From NCBI RefSeq assembly GCF_003945595.2, contig NW_024104452.1:744001-808000 (forward strand): a stretch of DNA of 64,000 nucleotides. The letters run 5' to 3'. Both the position numbers and the translations under genes were made by a program. Shown here in pieces: positions 1 to 12,810 of this stretch. Below the pieces are notes generated by a model. The model searched no databases and had not been told where the DNA came from. It saw only the letters and a program-made list of their open reading frames with translations. Position 1 is the first letter of the stretch. Every line of letters starts with the position of its first letter. The stretch comes from Pipra filicauda. Taxonomy: Eukaryota > Chordata > Aves > Passeriformes > Pipridae.

Positions 1-640
1 TTATAGGAGACAATGTCGAAAGCCTTATTAAAGTCAAGATTAACAACATCCACTTCCTTGTCAGCTGAGTTAGTTGTTTCATTGTAGAAGGTTATCAGGT
101 AGTTAGATGATTTTCTCTTCATAAATCTACACTGACTATACTTAGTCACCTTCTTGTCCTTCCCAGATTTGAAAATGTTTTCCAGGGTTATTTCCTCCAG
201 GGATCAAGGTGAGACTGACTGGCCTGTAGTTCTCTGGACCCTCTTTCTTGCCATTCTAGAAGGTAGAGATGACATTTTTTTCCAGTTGAAAAGAGCTTTT
301 CAATATGATTGAGAGTGACCTTACAGTGATAACCTTGAGCTCCCACAGCACTCTGTCAGATCCCAGGGACTGTATACATTCAGAATGTACATTCAGAATG
401 TACTCAAGTTCCTTAACTTGATCCTTCACTGAGAGCAAATATTCCCTGCTCCAGACTTTCTCTTGAGTGTAAGGTACCTATGGTTTCTTGAACCTAAGAT
501 TTCTGAATTTCTTTGCTTACTAGTAAAGACTGAGACAAATAAAGCATTGAGTGTGTCTTCTGTGTCCTTTGTCACCAGTTCCCCTGTGCTGTTCAGCAGC
601 AGGCCACCACTTTTCAAAATCTTTGTTTTGCTACTCATAA
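1..640 (-). pseudogene. decayed CR1 ORF2, reverse transcriptase N-terminal part
   Basis: On the minus strand, bases 1-56 encode a peptide containing LDFNKAFD. This is the CR1 form of RT motif A, with both conserved aspartates kept. Further upstream in the element, the minus-strand frame at 426-638 has the spacer typical of CR1 ORF2, with LLNSTGELVTKD followed by NALFVSVFTSK. The frame is broken by stops and shifts between these blocks, so no functional protein can be made. Motif C, the catalytic YADD-like box, would lie left of position 1 and is not in the window. Confidence 0.8.
376..401. repeat. 13-bp perfect tandem duplication inside CR1
   Basis: The unit acattcagaatgt occurs twice head to tail (376-388 and 389-401). 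The CR1 consensus I know has no duplication here, so it is probably a replication-slippage event private to this copy. Confidence 0.85.
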
Positions 641-1475
641 ACCTGTGGAAACACTTCCTATTGACAGCTTATATCTGTTACCAGATTCAACTTCAGGTGC
701 TCAGACAGTATCTTTGTTCATGCAAACAGGCATCCTAACACCTTAGGCTTACTCTGCATGGGGTTGGACCATCCTTGGATGTGGAGGAGGTGATCCTGGA
801 CCCCTCTTCTCTAGAAAACCATATTCTGTGGGATCTTTCCAAATGTGTCCCTTAACAAGTAAAAACAGTCTCCTGAAGCCCAGGACTACAAGATCACCCT
901 TTTGGTTTTTTCCCTTCCTTTCAGTATCCTGAAATCTACCATCCCATGATCACTGAAGTCTAGGCTGTCAACCCTAGCACTCCATCTCCAGACAGTTCTT
1001 TCTTGTTTGTAATTATAAACTCCAGCAGATCATCTCCCCTCAAGTGTTCCTTAATGGACCTGTGTCCAGAAGCTGTCATTGATACACTCCTGAAAACCAC
1101 TAATTTGCTTGTGCCCTGCTATGTTGCCCCTTCAGCAGATATCAGGGTGGTTCGAGTCCCCCATAAGGACAAGGGCCAGACAATGTAAGACTTCCTCCAC
1201 TTATCTGAAGGAGTTTCTGTCTGCCTCTTCTTCCTGTTTAAGCAGCCAGTAGCAGATACCCACCAGTCTTTTTTACACTGGCTTGTCTTCTGATCTTGAC
1301 CCCTCAGCTCTCAGTTGCCTCATATCTATCAATCTGTCTATATATGTGCATTCCCACTACTCTCTCATCTAAAGGATGACTTCCTGTCAATCCTAAAATA
1401 CTTATACCCATCCATTAGCAACAATCTACTTGTGGGAGCTACCTGTGATGACAATGAGATTGTATATATGCAATA

Positions 1476-4400
1476 TACAAAAAGTCACGCAAATTTTGTG
1501 GTTAAAAATGAATTATCTTTACAGGGTAAACAAGACAGCTGTATACAAGCTCTCATGAAGGCCTACAGTAATGCTAATATTTGGATCATTATTAAATATT
1601 TTTAATAGTACAAAATGTAGGCTTGGTTAAAGGACAGCAAACTCACAAATGGGTCACATTCAGTGTGGTATGTGCAGCATTTGTTTTGGGGTGTTTTACA
1701 GCACGATAGTTCTAAATGAGCACACCATGTCTGCTTCTGAAAATGAGAGTAGAGTCAGGCCCAGCACCTCTGAAAAACTTCTGTGAAACAAGCTGAAGCC
1801 AGATCTGGTGGCTTGTGCAATAAGTTAGTGTGATTCAACACGTGCACAATTCATACAACAATCATTTCACACTTCCTCTTGGTTAAACAGGTTCTGATGC
1901 TAAAGCATTTTTATCACAGTCTCTTTTTATTAATCACTTCTATTTCTTTCTTTCCTCTCACAAGAGGTGTAAATTATTTTCTCAATACTTGTTTGCTGTG
2001 AAGAATAATTATATCTAGTTAATAAAAAGTGAATATTTTCTCTTAGTTCACCTCTCTATATTACTCTGTCTTACTCCCCTACTTGATTTCTGCTATGACT
2101 GGTAAGTGCAAGGTACTAACGTGTAAGTAGCACATAATCATACCAGGTTATTAATACTATGGGTGAATAATGCATAAGTCTAAGAAAATATTTTGCTATT
2201 ATCTGAGAGTGATTAAAAGTGAATAGCTATTAGGAAGCCTTGTAATTGCCAAATTAGATATCTATAGGTTTTTATTGTGCTTGTTTTCAATTCTAATTGT
2301 TGAAGTTGTTCTGAAACAGTTTATATTGTTTTTCATTAACATATATTTGAATATACCAATATTAAACACAAAGGAGGAATAATGCAGGATTTCATTTCAG
2401 CAAAACAATACAAATTAACAGTAGTTTTCAACATTTTAAAATTCAGCAAAAGATTGGAGCCCCAGTCCCCCAGCTTCAAACAGTGATTAAACCCATTTTG
2501 CAAATTCTGACTAGTAACAGCAGTAAAAAAATAAAATGTGTCTCATTTCTTCATTCTTCTTCTCTCAATGTATTTCATATAGTATAAATAAACTTCCTGA
2601 TTTAGCAGTGTAAATCAGAAGGGCTTTTTTGATTAAATAGAAAGACCAGAAACAAGATATTTTACTGCTGTAATTAGTGGAACTTTACCAGCTTGTGGCC
2701 CAAACAACCTGAAACTCTTGTCAGAAATACATTTCACTATTATTCATCTGCAGTAATTTATAGTTGTCAACAGTGAGTTGAATATGTATCAAGTTTCTGA
2801 TTTTCTTTTCCACTATCTCTTTTACTGAACCTTCCATGGAAGTTACAACTGGGAAGTATCGTACTTGTCGCTATTTAGAATACAACATATAACAATATCA
2901 GACCAAAGAGAAATATTGAATGATTTTGTTTAAATAAAATGAAGGGAATTAACTTGGCAGTAATTACAGGCACAGTCTGATTATTGATATACTATTTAGA
3001 AAACTTCTATTAAACATAAGACTTTATATTATAGGAGAAATAAAAAGATTATCTTAACTACTTTTGATCTGGCAATAATTCCAAACTGATCAAATGAATA
3101 TCTACTCTGTGAAAAATTCATGTACTTGAAAACTTGTTTTGCCTTAAGCAAAGACAAGAAATCATAATGTCTGTCAGCTATAACAAAATGAGAATTTTAA
3201 AGCAGTTCATTAAGAAGCCATCATAGCCTTTTGTATTTTTGAAATATTTCTCTTAGTTTTAATGAGCTTCAAACATTTTATTTCATTGAGGAAAGAACGT
3301 TTCCTTTCAGATACATGGCATTAGAAGTTTTGTATTCTCATTAAAACATGCTTGGCATGTTTTACCAATGGAGCTTTTATTTGTTTGCCTGGATTGAAAG
3401 GATTTTTTTTTTTTTTTGGTCTATGGTGTCACAAACTGGAAAAATTTTGCTTATTTATGGCTTAAAGGAATATTTGCATAGGATTAAAAACATCTCACCA
3501 TGATATGAAAAAATCCATTATCAGTCAGAAATGTGGTAATTAAGACATGGAACAATCAAACATGGTAATTAAACATGGAACGGTTGCAATAACTAGAAGG
3601 GAAGCTTGTGGGCTTCTGGGGGCTTTGATAAGAACTGGCTGCCTGTATAGGTTTTTAGAAGGAGATTTTTTAACCCTCTTGCTTTGGACCTTAAAAGTAG
3701 TTCTAGTTGGCCAATACAAGCTGACTTGTTTCAGAAAGTTTTCTAGTTGCTATAAAAATCTCCTGGCTCAATAGTCACTAGAGAATTGAAGTTTTCTGGG
3801 GGCTTACTGCAAGTGGTTTTCATGAGGAATATTGGTGCAATCAGAAACTTAGTCTCATGTCCCTTGACCTGTGAAACAAGAGACGTGAAGATCTATTGAG
3901 AACTTACTTCCAAGTAATATGTGGAAAGGTTAAATTTATGACAGTACCCTGGGAAATCTAAACACTACTTACATCACAATCAACCAATTTTGGTCCATTT
4001 ATTGGGCTAAAATAAACCAGGGGATATTAGTTAATAGCTGGAATAAATTATTGGGTTTTGACTATTTTTTTAAAACACAGAAGTATATAGAGTTTTTTAA
4101 TCTTGAGAAGAACAACGCCTATAATTATCCATGAGTATTCTCATAGGCAGGACTCCACCCTGATTAAAACTAAGGACGTGGAGACACTGTTATAAAGTCT
4201 CTGTACATATCCACAGGGGTGAGTCCTCCCTGATAGATCCAACAACACAGACCTGGGCCCTAGAGGAGTAGATAAACTTCTTCTAAGGTGCATTGCATAG
4301 TGCATTCCTCCCCCTACACCTGAACAGCCTCTTCTATCTCTGAAGTTTTCATATGTGAAGGATTTATTTAGCTTATAAAGTTCAAGAACTTGTCGCAACT

Positions 4401-7400
4401 CATAATTCAAGTTTCATAATTCGCTGTAGAAATACAGTTGCCACTAGTGTTTAACACTTAGAAGTTTTGCAACTTAAAGGTCACCTTTAAAAATAAGTGC
4501 TCTTTAACTCGAGGAAACAATTGTAGCAAAACAGGGGTGGAGTTTTTTTTCAGTTTGATAATTCTCATCACAATAATTCAAACTCCAAAGTATTCTCAAA
4601 AGGAAAAGCAGCCTAGGTAGAGCAAGTGAGATATGTGTGTAATCAGTATTGATCCCCATCTAAAATCTTCTCTGGAAGTTTCTGAAAGGTTATGAATGCA
4701 AAGTTTAAAGACTGCTGATCTCCAAGAGTATGCTTTTATATGGCCAGATAAGAAAGCCATATATTTTATCTCAGTTTACAAGATTTGTGCCTTTCAGAAC
4801 ATAAACCACTTTGAAACACATTTTTGTAGCCTCTTCCTTCCACCAAGTCTAGAGGAACATACAAAATGACAGCAAGCAGGCTGAATACTTTTTTTTGACA
4901 AACTGGGGAAAGAAAAAAAAATCTGTTAAAATTTAAACAGAAATGTAATTTCTATCACAGAAGATGAAAAAAATTTTTTTTCAAGGCTGAAGTGTGTAAC
5001 ACTAAACCCAAAGGCTTGACTGTGCCTTAGGAAGGGACTGAGTGATGCTTCCCAAGAAATACAAAAAATCCAAAAACTGTTGAGGATTGCAATTGCTGCA
5101 CTGCAGCTAGAATACTGCAGTGTCCAGGGTCAGTGGGCATACTGATTACTGTAATAAAAATTATTTAGAGGGGAAAAAACTCCATCTAGTGAAGACTCAA
5201 CACAAGTAAATATTCATCCAGGGAAAAAAAAAACCAAAAACAAACCAAAAAGCAAAGAGCAGTCTGTCTCATTTGGCTCTGTGTTAAAGCCAAAGCCATT
5301 ATACAATAAGCTCTAAAACACAGTAGTATTACTACTTGTACTTCTGTTAACTTCTAATAACTTCTGTTATTAGATCCCTCTTAGGTGAGTCAAATACTAT
5401 TCAAAAATGTGGTGGCAATTGCTCTGAGGTTGCTTGTCAATGCAAACCAAATTATTTAAATAATTTCATCTGAAAATAATTTTTTTGAGACCTAACTTTT
5501 TTCTAAAGTCACAGTGAGATTTTTTTTTTACCCATTGTCTCTGTTTATGGTGGTCACACTCAAAATTTTGAAGCCCTAATTCAACCCCCTTTTTCTTTCA
5601 TTTTGAAATCGTATGAATCCAGCTTTTTTCCCCTCCACATAGGAGACTACCTAAACACCCACAAACTGGTAGTCTGTCTTCCTCATTATTTTTTTTTTTT
5701 ATTCTGCATGGATTCCCTCCTGCAGACTCAAAGACACAAAGCACATTGTGGTTGACTGGAAGCTGGAGATACTATCTTCCCATTTTCTCTGAAGTTATGT
5801 GCAACTTTGTTGGCTTCATCTGAGCTGAATTTTTGTCTTTGTACGAAAAAGGGGAAAAATGCATTATTTGCATGATAATATTCTTAGGTCCAGAAAGTTG
5901 AATATATCAGTGTCCTTTTTGAAGTAGATTTTCAACAATGAGAGCCGACACTTACTAATATCATAATTTTGATCATTTCATCGATTTGTTTTTTAATGAC
6001 AGCTCCTCAAGTGCCTTATGAAACACTGCAAGCCACTCTTCATCTCTTATCTGTTTACAACAGAGAGTATAATGTTGCAATGTACTAGCAATAACAGTGT
6101 TGAAAATTGTGGAAAATGCATTTTTAGATGCTACAGGGCACATATGGACAAATCTGCCTTAACTGCAATTACCTGACTGATAAATATAAGTTAGGACTTG
6201 GATACCGAGTGGGGTTTTTTCTACTTAATGTAGAAAGAAGGTGCTTCAAGTCTTCGGAGGTATCAAATCAGCCTACATGATTAAATTCTTATCTTCTGTC
6301 TTTATTTAATAGATAAATCTAGAATTAAGATACCTAAGCCTGAGATGGACTTTTGTACCCAGGTCTTAACCCACAATATTCAGTAGCTGCGCATAAAGTT
6401 TCAGCAGTGAAATAAGTAGCATTCAGTTCTGAAAAACAAGAGCCTTGGACTTTTCCTTGGTATTGTGACTATTACTCTACTCCTAAAACACAAGGTACTG
6501 ATTTCTTGGATAGATTTTTACAAGCTTTGAAAATGGAAATAATATTCTGATCAAGCAGCAAACCAAGTGGGACAAGGGTAAGGTATAATTCTCATTCTTT
6601 TTTCCCTGCTGAGTTCTTTGGATTACCAGCAAAACAAGCAAGCAATACATTTCACTGTCAATCATTGGAAAAAGAAATTACTTTTCCTTGCATCTTTTCA
6701 AGACCTTTCAGTATGTATGCCCAGCTGCTTTTCTTTATTATGTATTTGTTCAAAATATGCCGAACTATTTGAAACAGCTTTTGGTAGGAGCACAAAGGGC
6801 ATAAAAGCAACGTCTTGGTGGATTTTTATTTTGCAATGTGTGCTATACATGTAGCACAATAGTAAAGTGGTGTGGATAAGTTTTGAAATTCATGGATGGT
6901 AAAGAAACTTTAAAACAAAAAAAAAGCTTTTCCAGGTCCTTTTGATTTGTGAGCCTGGGCTTCTGGTTTGTGCCAAGAATAATAAGTAACAGATGTTCCA
7001 AACAATCACCTGTGTTTCAATTACGGCTGTAGTACTACAGGGCAGAGTAGCCCTTGATACCAGTAAGATCTGACACTAAGACAGCAGATGAGCTACTTAA
7101 CTCTCCAGGGAATTTAACCTCTGAAACCGTGTAACCAGATACCAGAGGATGTCAAAACACAGGTCTTACATGCAGCTTATGAAGATCAGGTGGTCACTGC
7201 TTGCAGTGCATGTGTTGTCTGTTTTCCAGTCCCAGGAAAAACTGCTGAATTTTATTTATCTTTTCACTTTGTAGGATTTTTGTATATGTCGACATATAAG
7301 AAATAATTGTGGACAGAATATGTTAAAATTTAAACAAACAAACAAACATACTGAAGAAATTGATTATTCATTTACTATTTTTGGTCCTCTGGAACAAAAT

Positions 7401-9090
7401 ATTTCATTCTCAATCTACTTGTACTCTTATCATTTATTAGTTCACAACCATTTGAATTAATGCAAAACACAGTAAGTTGAAAAAGTCAGGTTTATAATTC
7501 TGAAATGTATTTCCAGTGGGTTTTTCTATTCGTAAAATTAAGTTTGAAGAGTTTTAAACATGTATTCTAATTTAATGTTTGTAATTATTTAGATTAATCT
7601 TGAAGGCAAAATCCATTCTAGTCTCTTAGAAACAGGAGGAGCATTTTCTAAATATTGGTAGGCAAATCCAAATTCTTGAACCAGAAATCAAAATATCTTA
7701 GAAAAACTGAATAGGAAGACTCAAGATTTATTTTACAGGCATATTTTGTATCCTGAATCAGAACAGACTTTTTTCTTTATGGAAGGTTGGAACAGTGTTG
7801 TGAAACATTGGAGATAATAGATTAACATTCCTATTACCAATAATCTTCATAGTTTTGATAATTTTTCTCAAAACACTGTTGATTTTGGCCCAGCAGTGTT
7901 AAAGATTTAAAGCATCCTGCATGTTTCTACAAATATTTTTAGAAGAGTATAGCTTCTGTTTTAGCAGCATCTCACTCAATTTCTATGACAGTGCCTTACA
8001 TTTATCTTTCATTTTATATACTTGAAAGTTGGTAAAAAAATACAACTTGATTTTAAAAAGGGTAAATTGTTCCAAAGAAACCAGCTGCCTAAAAAAGATA
8101 TGACAAATTTTCTGGGGAAAAGGACATAGAGTAGCTCAAATTTATCCAAGCTTAATTTCACATTAGGCCTCAGATGAAATTATTAAATCAAAATAGAGAT
8201 GAATATGATGCAGTTTAAGAAGGGTGAGACGGATAAGGCAGATTTATAAACTGACTAAAGTGGTTTCACTGCAGGACAGAAGATAATAGTTGTACTGAAA
8301 GATGAACAAGATGGAGAGCTTTGCAAGTGGAGTACTACAACTGCTCCTGTATTTAATATTTTCATTAAAAAATTTGGCAGACAAGCTGAAAAGAGAACTT
8401 AGCAAATGACAAAAAATTGTTAAAGTAATTCAAGAAGAAGGGAATAAAATTCATCAAGTAGAAGTCATAGAGACCAATAATGTGAATTTTTCATATACGG
8501 TGCTGTGTGCTTTGTCTGAAAGTGACAGCAGGAAAGAGATGTGGTTACATGTCATAGATTATGAGATTCATCTGCACCTTCTCTAATTAACTGATGACAA
8601 GCAAGACTGATTAAACTGTTTGTTGGATGGTGCCAGTGTAGACCCACTGATTCTATCTTTCCATATAATGTTGCATAAATGTTCCAGATCACTCAGAGTT
8701 ACTTTGAGCATCTTTATGTCTTTCTCTCACACAAAATGATTTCAGCTGAGGAGGAATGTCATTGAAGATTACATATGGGATTGCAGTTCATCTAGCAGAT
8801 AAGAATGAAATAACATTATTGGTATAAGAGGAAAGGGATCAATTTTACTGGTAAAAAAATAGACTTGAAATTGGAAGACAAAAAAAGAGTTTTTAAATAA
8901 GCATGTCTAGGACAAGGAATTGAATAGTTAGAAGACTGATTCTGACATTTATGAGAAGATACTGAGCTCAATGAAATAAAAGAATACTTCTAGTCCTCTA
9001 TTATTGTATTTCATTGGATCTGGAGTTTCCATGAGACAATATGATGGCATTTATGAAAATATCATTTCAGCAATGTTACATGCTGTAGAA
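1476..9090. other. unique AT-rich non-coding DNA
   Basis: No gene, RNA gene or clear repeat was recognised over most of this 7.6 kb. Small items seen are a T-run near 3403-3418, a two-copy motif at about 3534-3581 (ggtaattaa followed by acatggaac, repeated once with small changes), an AT-only 18-bp palindrome at 5449-5466, and an AAAC microsatellite at about 7331-7348. Open frames are short and have the F/L/K/I-rich composition expected from AT-rich chance frames. Confidence 0.6.
8240..8420 (+). mobile_element. possible very old CR1 reverse-transcriptase scrap
   Basis: The order of words here, a glutamine-like 'caag' block, then a run reading as a loop followed by 'cctgtatttaatattttcatt', and then 'agcaaatgac', resembles the CR1 segment that encodes the hinge before the FADD box. 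Similarity is patchy and no frame is open. This is weak and could be chance. A RepeatMasker or blastx comparison with CR1 ORF2 would settle it. Confidence 0.3.
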
Positions 9091-9535
9091 ACTTGAAACA
9101 GCTGAGGTTGGAAGGGGTCTCAGAAAGTCATCTGGTCCTGTCTGAACTCACAGAATGGTTAGTTTCAGAGTCAGACAAGGCAGATCGGGGTCTTTCCTCA
9201 TCCAGTTCTGACAACTGCCAAAGATGGAGATCCTATGACCTTTCTAGGCAACTTGCCCCACTGCTTAGCCTCTTTCAGTGTGATTTTTTAGAATTTATTT
9301 GATTTTTAATGACAAAGGTATCTCTCTTGCTGCAATTTTTGAGGCTGCTTCTTGCACTTGTGGTGGGAACTCCTGGGACAAGTGTTTCTTCACCTCCTAC
9401 ATAATTAACTCCTCCTTACATAGTGGGAGATAGTGATTAGATTTCTGCCCTTAAACCTTCCTTTCTCAAAGCAAGACAAACCAACTCTTTTGATCTGTTT
9501 ATGCTCATGCACTCATCTCCCACAGGACTCACTCT
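9091..9535 (-). mobile_element. CR1 LINE 3' end, antisense, old copy
   Basis: The segment starts with a CR1-type tail in reverse (gaggttggaaggggtct at about 9103) and then follows the antisense CR1 3' region: a 'cctcatccagttctgacaac' block near 9200, 'ccaaagatggagatcctatgacc', 'ctaggcaacttgcccc', and later an 'agtgattagatttctgccc' block near 9430. Order and spacing match the CR1 terminal 450 bp. It is 5'-truncated, as most avian CR1 copies are, and diverged enough that the exact ends are approximate. The small open frames within it are not genes. Confidence 0.7.
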
Positions 9536-11241
9536 GTTTTATCAATGTCTTTCTTTTACTGATGGAATAAGAACTGGGTGGTTTTATAGGTTTAGCCTCT
9601 TGAACACAAACAGAAGGCAAAGAATAACCTATATGATGTGCTGGTTGTTCCTACTCCAAAAGCTGCAGAAATGTTGCCTTTAAGTCATTGACTGAACTTT
9701 AGTTTTGTCATCATTTTTGAGCTTTTGACTCTATAGAGTCAAAATATGGATTATTTTTCCATCACTTTTCAATGAAATCTTTTTATAATCCAATAATGAA
9801 AATATAAAAATAATGAATACTCTAACAAAGTAATATCATAATAATGAATTTTTCCATAAAACTTTAAAAGTTTAGGAGAAAGAAATCTAGCACAGGTGGA
9901 TTCTGAAAAGAAAAATCGCATATTTCTTTGGAAAATGAAGTACTCAAGAGAAAAAAAACCACATGAAATGAAGAGAACTCTGGAAGTATAAGACTGAAAA
10001 TTAGTAGAAGGCACAAGAAACCACTTTAAACAGACTGAGAGTCCCTTAAAGTAGTTTTGTGTTTTCTTAGATGTGCAAATTGAAAATAAATTAGAACTTT
10101 GGTTTGTGAAGAGCAGAAAAAGCCAATATCATGTTATCTTTTTGTTTATTATATTAAAAAAAAAGAAATATCAGTTGCAGTCATCTAGAAAGAAATCATT
10201 GTAGTGAGGTCATAGAAATTTACCACACTGGGGAAACAATCCAGCTACAATCTGTAAAGCCCACTACAAAAGAATTAATGGTTACTCATTTTTAACCCAC
10301 TTAAATTAAAAAAATACATTAACTTAATGTAAATAAATTTTTAAAAAAAGGAAAAAGGAGTATATGCCTGGAAATTCCATTACACCTTCCAATAGCAAAT
10401 CTGTACATGTGTTAGAAGTCTGAGTAACTTCTACAGCTGTTGGTAAAAGAAAAAATAGAATTTGAAAAATTCTTCCCCCAAATAATCTGGCATTAATAAC
10501 AATGAGCCAGTAAAAGAAGGAAGATAGAAACTTATAAATGAGATACAGTTCTATGACTTTGATTCTTACTCAGGTACCTTTGAGGATCTTTGTTACATCT
10601 GCACCATTTTTGTTGTTTTAATAACAACAGTCTTTTTTGATTGTTTGACCCTGATGAATACATGAGTTTCATTTAATTTAGAAGGATTCACTGGCACTCA
10701 GATCTTTCTCAGCTAGTGCCAAACTGTCTTCCCAGGGCTTTTAGAATTCTATTTTTTTACCTGTGGCTCATTTTGAAGATATAGTGTGTATTAGCATCTA
10801 AACTACAGACAAATTTTATTCACTAATTTACAATATAAGTATAAGGAAGTATTTAATGTCCCCTTTAAAATTACTCACTTAAGCTGTGTTTTCATTTCAT
10901 TCAGGAGATAAGGTTGCCCTTACACAGACTTGATGATTCTGAAAATGGAAGCATCACACCATTAATTTGGGAACCAAGGTGAAAGTGCTGGTGACTGTAG
11001 CAATAAACATAAAATACGATACCTCTCTTAAAAGGAAGCGAGATAAAAAAGGGTAACAAAATGATTCTCCAGTAATTTACTGAAACTATTCATAGTAAGA
11101 ACAAAATATTTTCTCTCACTTTCTTTTAATATGGAGGGTATTATTATGTAGGAAAAAACCTTTCCCTGATCACAATACTTTTCCGGTTTGAATCCAAAAC
11201 CAATTTATCGTTACACTCCTTCAATCCAGTGAAGGTACAGG
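9536..11241. other. unique AT-rich non-coding DNA
   Basis: No gene or interspersed repeat was recognised. The one notable item is the 22-bp palindrome at 9723-9744, listed separately. Confidence 0.6.
9723..9744. repeat. perfect 22-bp palindrome containing two TGACTC half-sites
   Basis: The left arm ttttgactcta is followed immediately by its exact reverse complement, with no spacer. Each arm contains TGACTC, an AP-1/GCN4-like half-site. Whether any factor binds here is not visible from sequence. Confidence 0.9.
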
Positions 11242-11334
11242 TGTGGAATTTCAATTTGATGCCAAATTTATGCCCCAAAGAAGGCGTAGAGGGACTGCTC
11301 AGAGACAGAGTTTTCAGTCTATAAGCAGGAGGTA

Positions 11335-11340
11335 TTTATT
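11335..11340 (-). terminator. LTR poly(A) signal AATAAA
   Basis: AATAAA on the minus strand, about 70 bases after the LTR TATA box and directly after the R hairpin. This is the normal retroviral spacing. Confidence 0.65.
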
Positions 11341-11406
11341 TTCACGGCCGGGAAGCGACCAGGTCGCCCTGGACAAACCGCTTCCCCGAGGAACTTACAA
11401 TTTGAG

Positions 11407-11414
11407 CTTTTATA
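11407..11414 (-). promoter_or_regulatory. LTR TATA box
   Basis: TATAAAAG on the minus strand. A transcript would be expected to start about 25-30 bases further along the minus strand, near 11380, at the base of the R-region hairpin. Confidence 0.65.
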
Positions 11415-12186
11415 CACTTTTTGCTAAGCAATTACATCACATATTATGAATATTCATTACATTGCAACATCTACTTTTAATATTCATAACAGGCGGAGTT
11501 GAGGCGGAGTTAGAGGTGTGGTCTTCAATTTGGGGAGAACTTTGGTGGTCGTTCCGTTCTTCCTTCATCATGAACCTGCTGTCCTCACCATCATCCTCCT
11601 CTTAAACTTTTGAACCTTCCCTAATTTGGGTAGTTTCCTCGTGCATTTGGCAGGGATTCCCAGTGTCTGGCAGAAGTCCCTGATTTCTTGGCTTGTCCCT
11701 TTTCTTATCTCTCTTTGTTTTCTTCCATATGTCCTTTTTTGTGTGTGCTAGCATTTTCTGTTCAGGTTTATGTTCTTCTATGTCAGGGTGTCCCGTATCC
11801 TGGTGGATTTATTGTCTCCGCTATTTCCTAATACTGAGCCCTATGTGCTTTTGCTGAAAGCTTGCATTTGTGCTTAACTCTCTCTAATCCTTACATTGCT
11901 TTACTAAATTCATGTTTCAGGTGTTACCTGGCTTCAAATTTTACAGACAATGAAGGTGACAGTTTCCTGTATTGTGTGGAGGTGTCAAGGTTTTGGTAGT
12001 AGGGGGCTGCTGGTGCTGCTCCTCCTGTGAGGAGCATTTGGGGTTGCCCTATGCTGGACACAGACAATTCCAACCAACCCACCACAGGGAACGGCTGAGC
12101 CCCACAGCCACCACAGTGGTGCCTCAGGGAGAGGTGGGATAAGAGAAGGCAGAATGGTGAGGGCAACAGTGTGGGAGACAGCCCTG

Positions 12187-12381
12187 AGAGCACTGAGGGT
12201 GATTAGACATTGGAACAGGCTGCCCAGGGAGGTGCTGGAGTCACCATTCCTGGAGGTGACTGGGAAAGACTGGATGTGGCACTCAGTGCCATGGTTTGGT
12301 TGACGTGGTGGTGTTTGGTCATAGGTTGGACTTGATGATCTCAAAGGTCTTTTCCAACCTAATTAATTCTGTGATTTTGTG
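12187..12381 (+). mobile_element. CR1 LINE 3' end nested in the LTR
   Basis: This is the terminal part of a CR1 in sense orientation: 'cattggaacaggctgcccag', 'gtgctggagtcacc', 'ttggacttgatgatct', 'ccaacctaatt', ending in the octamer-type tail attctgtgattttgtg. CR1 copies end in repeats of this tail and are usually cut short at the 5' end, as here. LTR sequence resumes right after the tail, so the CR1 inserted after the LTR did. Confidence 0.9.
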
Positions 12382-12804
12382 AGAGGGGAACAAGGCAAGG
12401 AGGTGCTCCAGTTGTCCCAGCAGAGATTCCTCTGCAACCTGTGCAGGTTGGGGTCCCTAGAGAGACAGCAGCAGAGCAGATGTCTGCACTGCAGCCCAGG
12501 GAGAAACCCATGCAGGAGAAGGAGCAGGATATGCCCTGAAGAAACCTTGGCCCATAGCAGGCTTATCCTGGAGGGCTGAAACCCTTCGTAAGGAACTTCA
12601 CTGGACCAGAGGAAAGGAATTCTGAGGAAGGAACAGCAGAAAGGAGCTGCCACAACTGCCCACTCCCCATCTCACCTGCACCACTCAGGAGGAGGTAGGA
12701 AGGGAGGAATGAAGAAGCAAAGTTGAGCCTGAGAAGAGGGTGACGAGGGGAAGGTAGTATTTTAATTAATATTCTTCTTACCATTCAGATATATTTTAAT
12801 TGGT

Positions 12805-12810
12805 AATAAA
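12805..12810 (+). terminator. LTR poly(A) signal AATAAA
   Basis: AATAAA on the plus strand, about 135 bases before the end of the LTR, as expected for an R/U5 boundary. Confidence 0.55.

Larger units (their letters stand above)
1..1475 (-). mobile_element. CR1 LINE, internal ORF2 portion, antisense, cut by window edge
   Basis: This is a CR1 non-LTR retrotransposon in reverse orientation. Read on the minus strand, the high-coordinate part (about 1000-1475) matches the CR1 endonuclease region and the low-coordinate part (1-650) the start of the reverse transcriptase, so the copy runs off the left edge of the window. Recognition rests on many runs that follow the avian CR1 consensus as I know it, for example the stretch around 210-235 (gactgactggcctgtagtt) and 1135-1165 (cagatatcagggtggtt). 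No frame stays open for more than about 70 codons, so it is dead. The divergence is visible by eye (many small indels), which suggests an old copy. The 5' truncation point near 1475 is approximate. The 3' end lies outside the window. Confidence 0.9.
11242..11920 (-). mobile_element. endogenous retrovirus LTR (antisense), possibly with adjoining internal remnant
   Basis: Read on the minus strand, this region has the layout of a retroviral LTR. It has a U3 with two GGCGGAG boxes (rc, 11492-11498 and 11503-11509), a TATAAAAG box at 11407-11414, a GC-rich R region that folds into an 8-bp hairpin (11350-11357 with 11379-11386), an AATAAA signal at 11335-11340, and a U5 ending in ...CA next to 11242. 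The upstream limit is uncertain. A purine-rich stretch (rc of about 11597-11612) could be a polypurine tract, which would put the LTR start near 11600 and make 11600-11920 internal 3' sequence. Otherwise all of it is U3. No second LTR copy is in the window. I could not assign the family. A seven-base word (caggtgt) occurs at 11238-11244 and 11918-11924, but it does not fit cleanly as a target duplication. Confidence 0.7.

Noticed and set aside
11985..12344. 119-codon minus-strand frame
   Set aside because: It runs across the junction between LTR and nested CR1, so it cannot be an ancestral gene.
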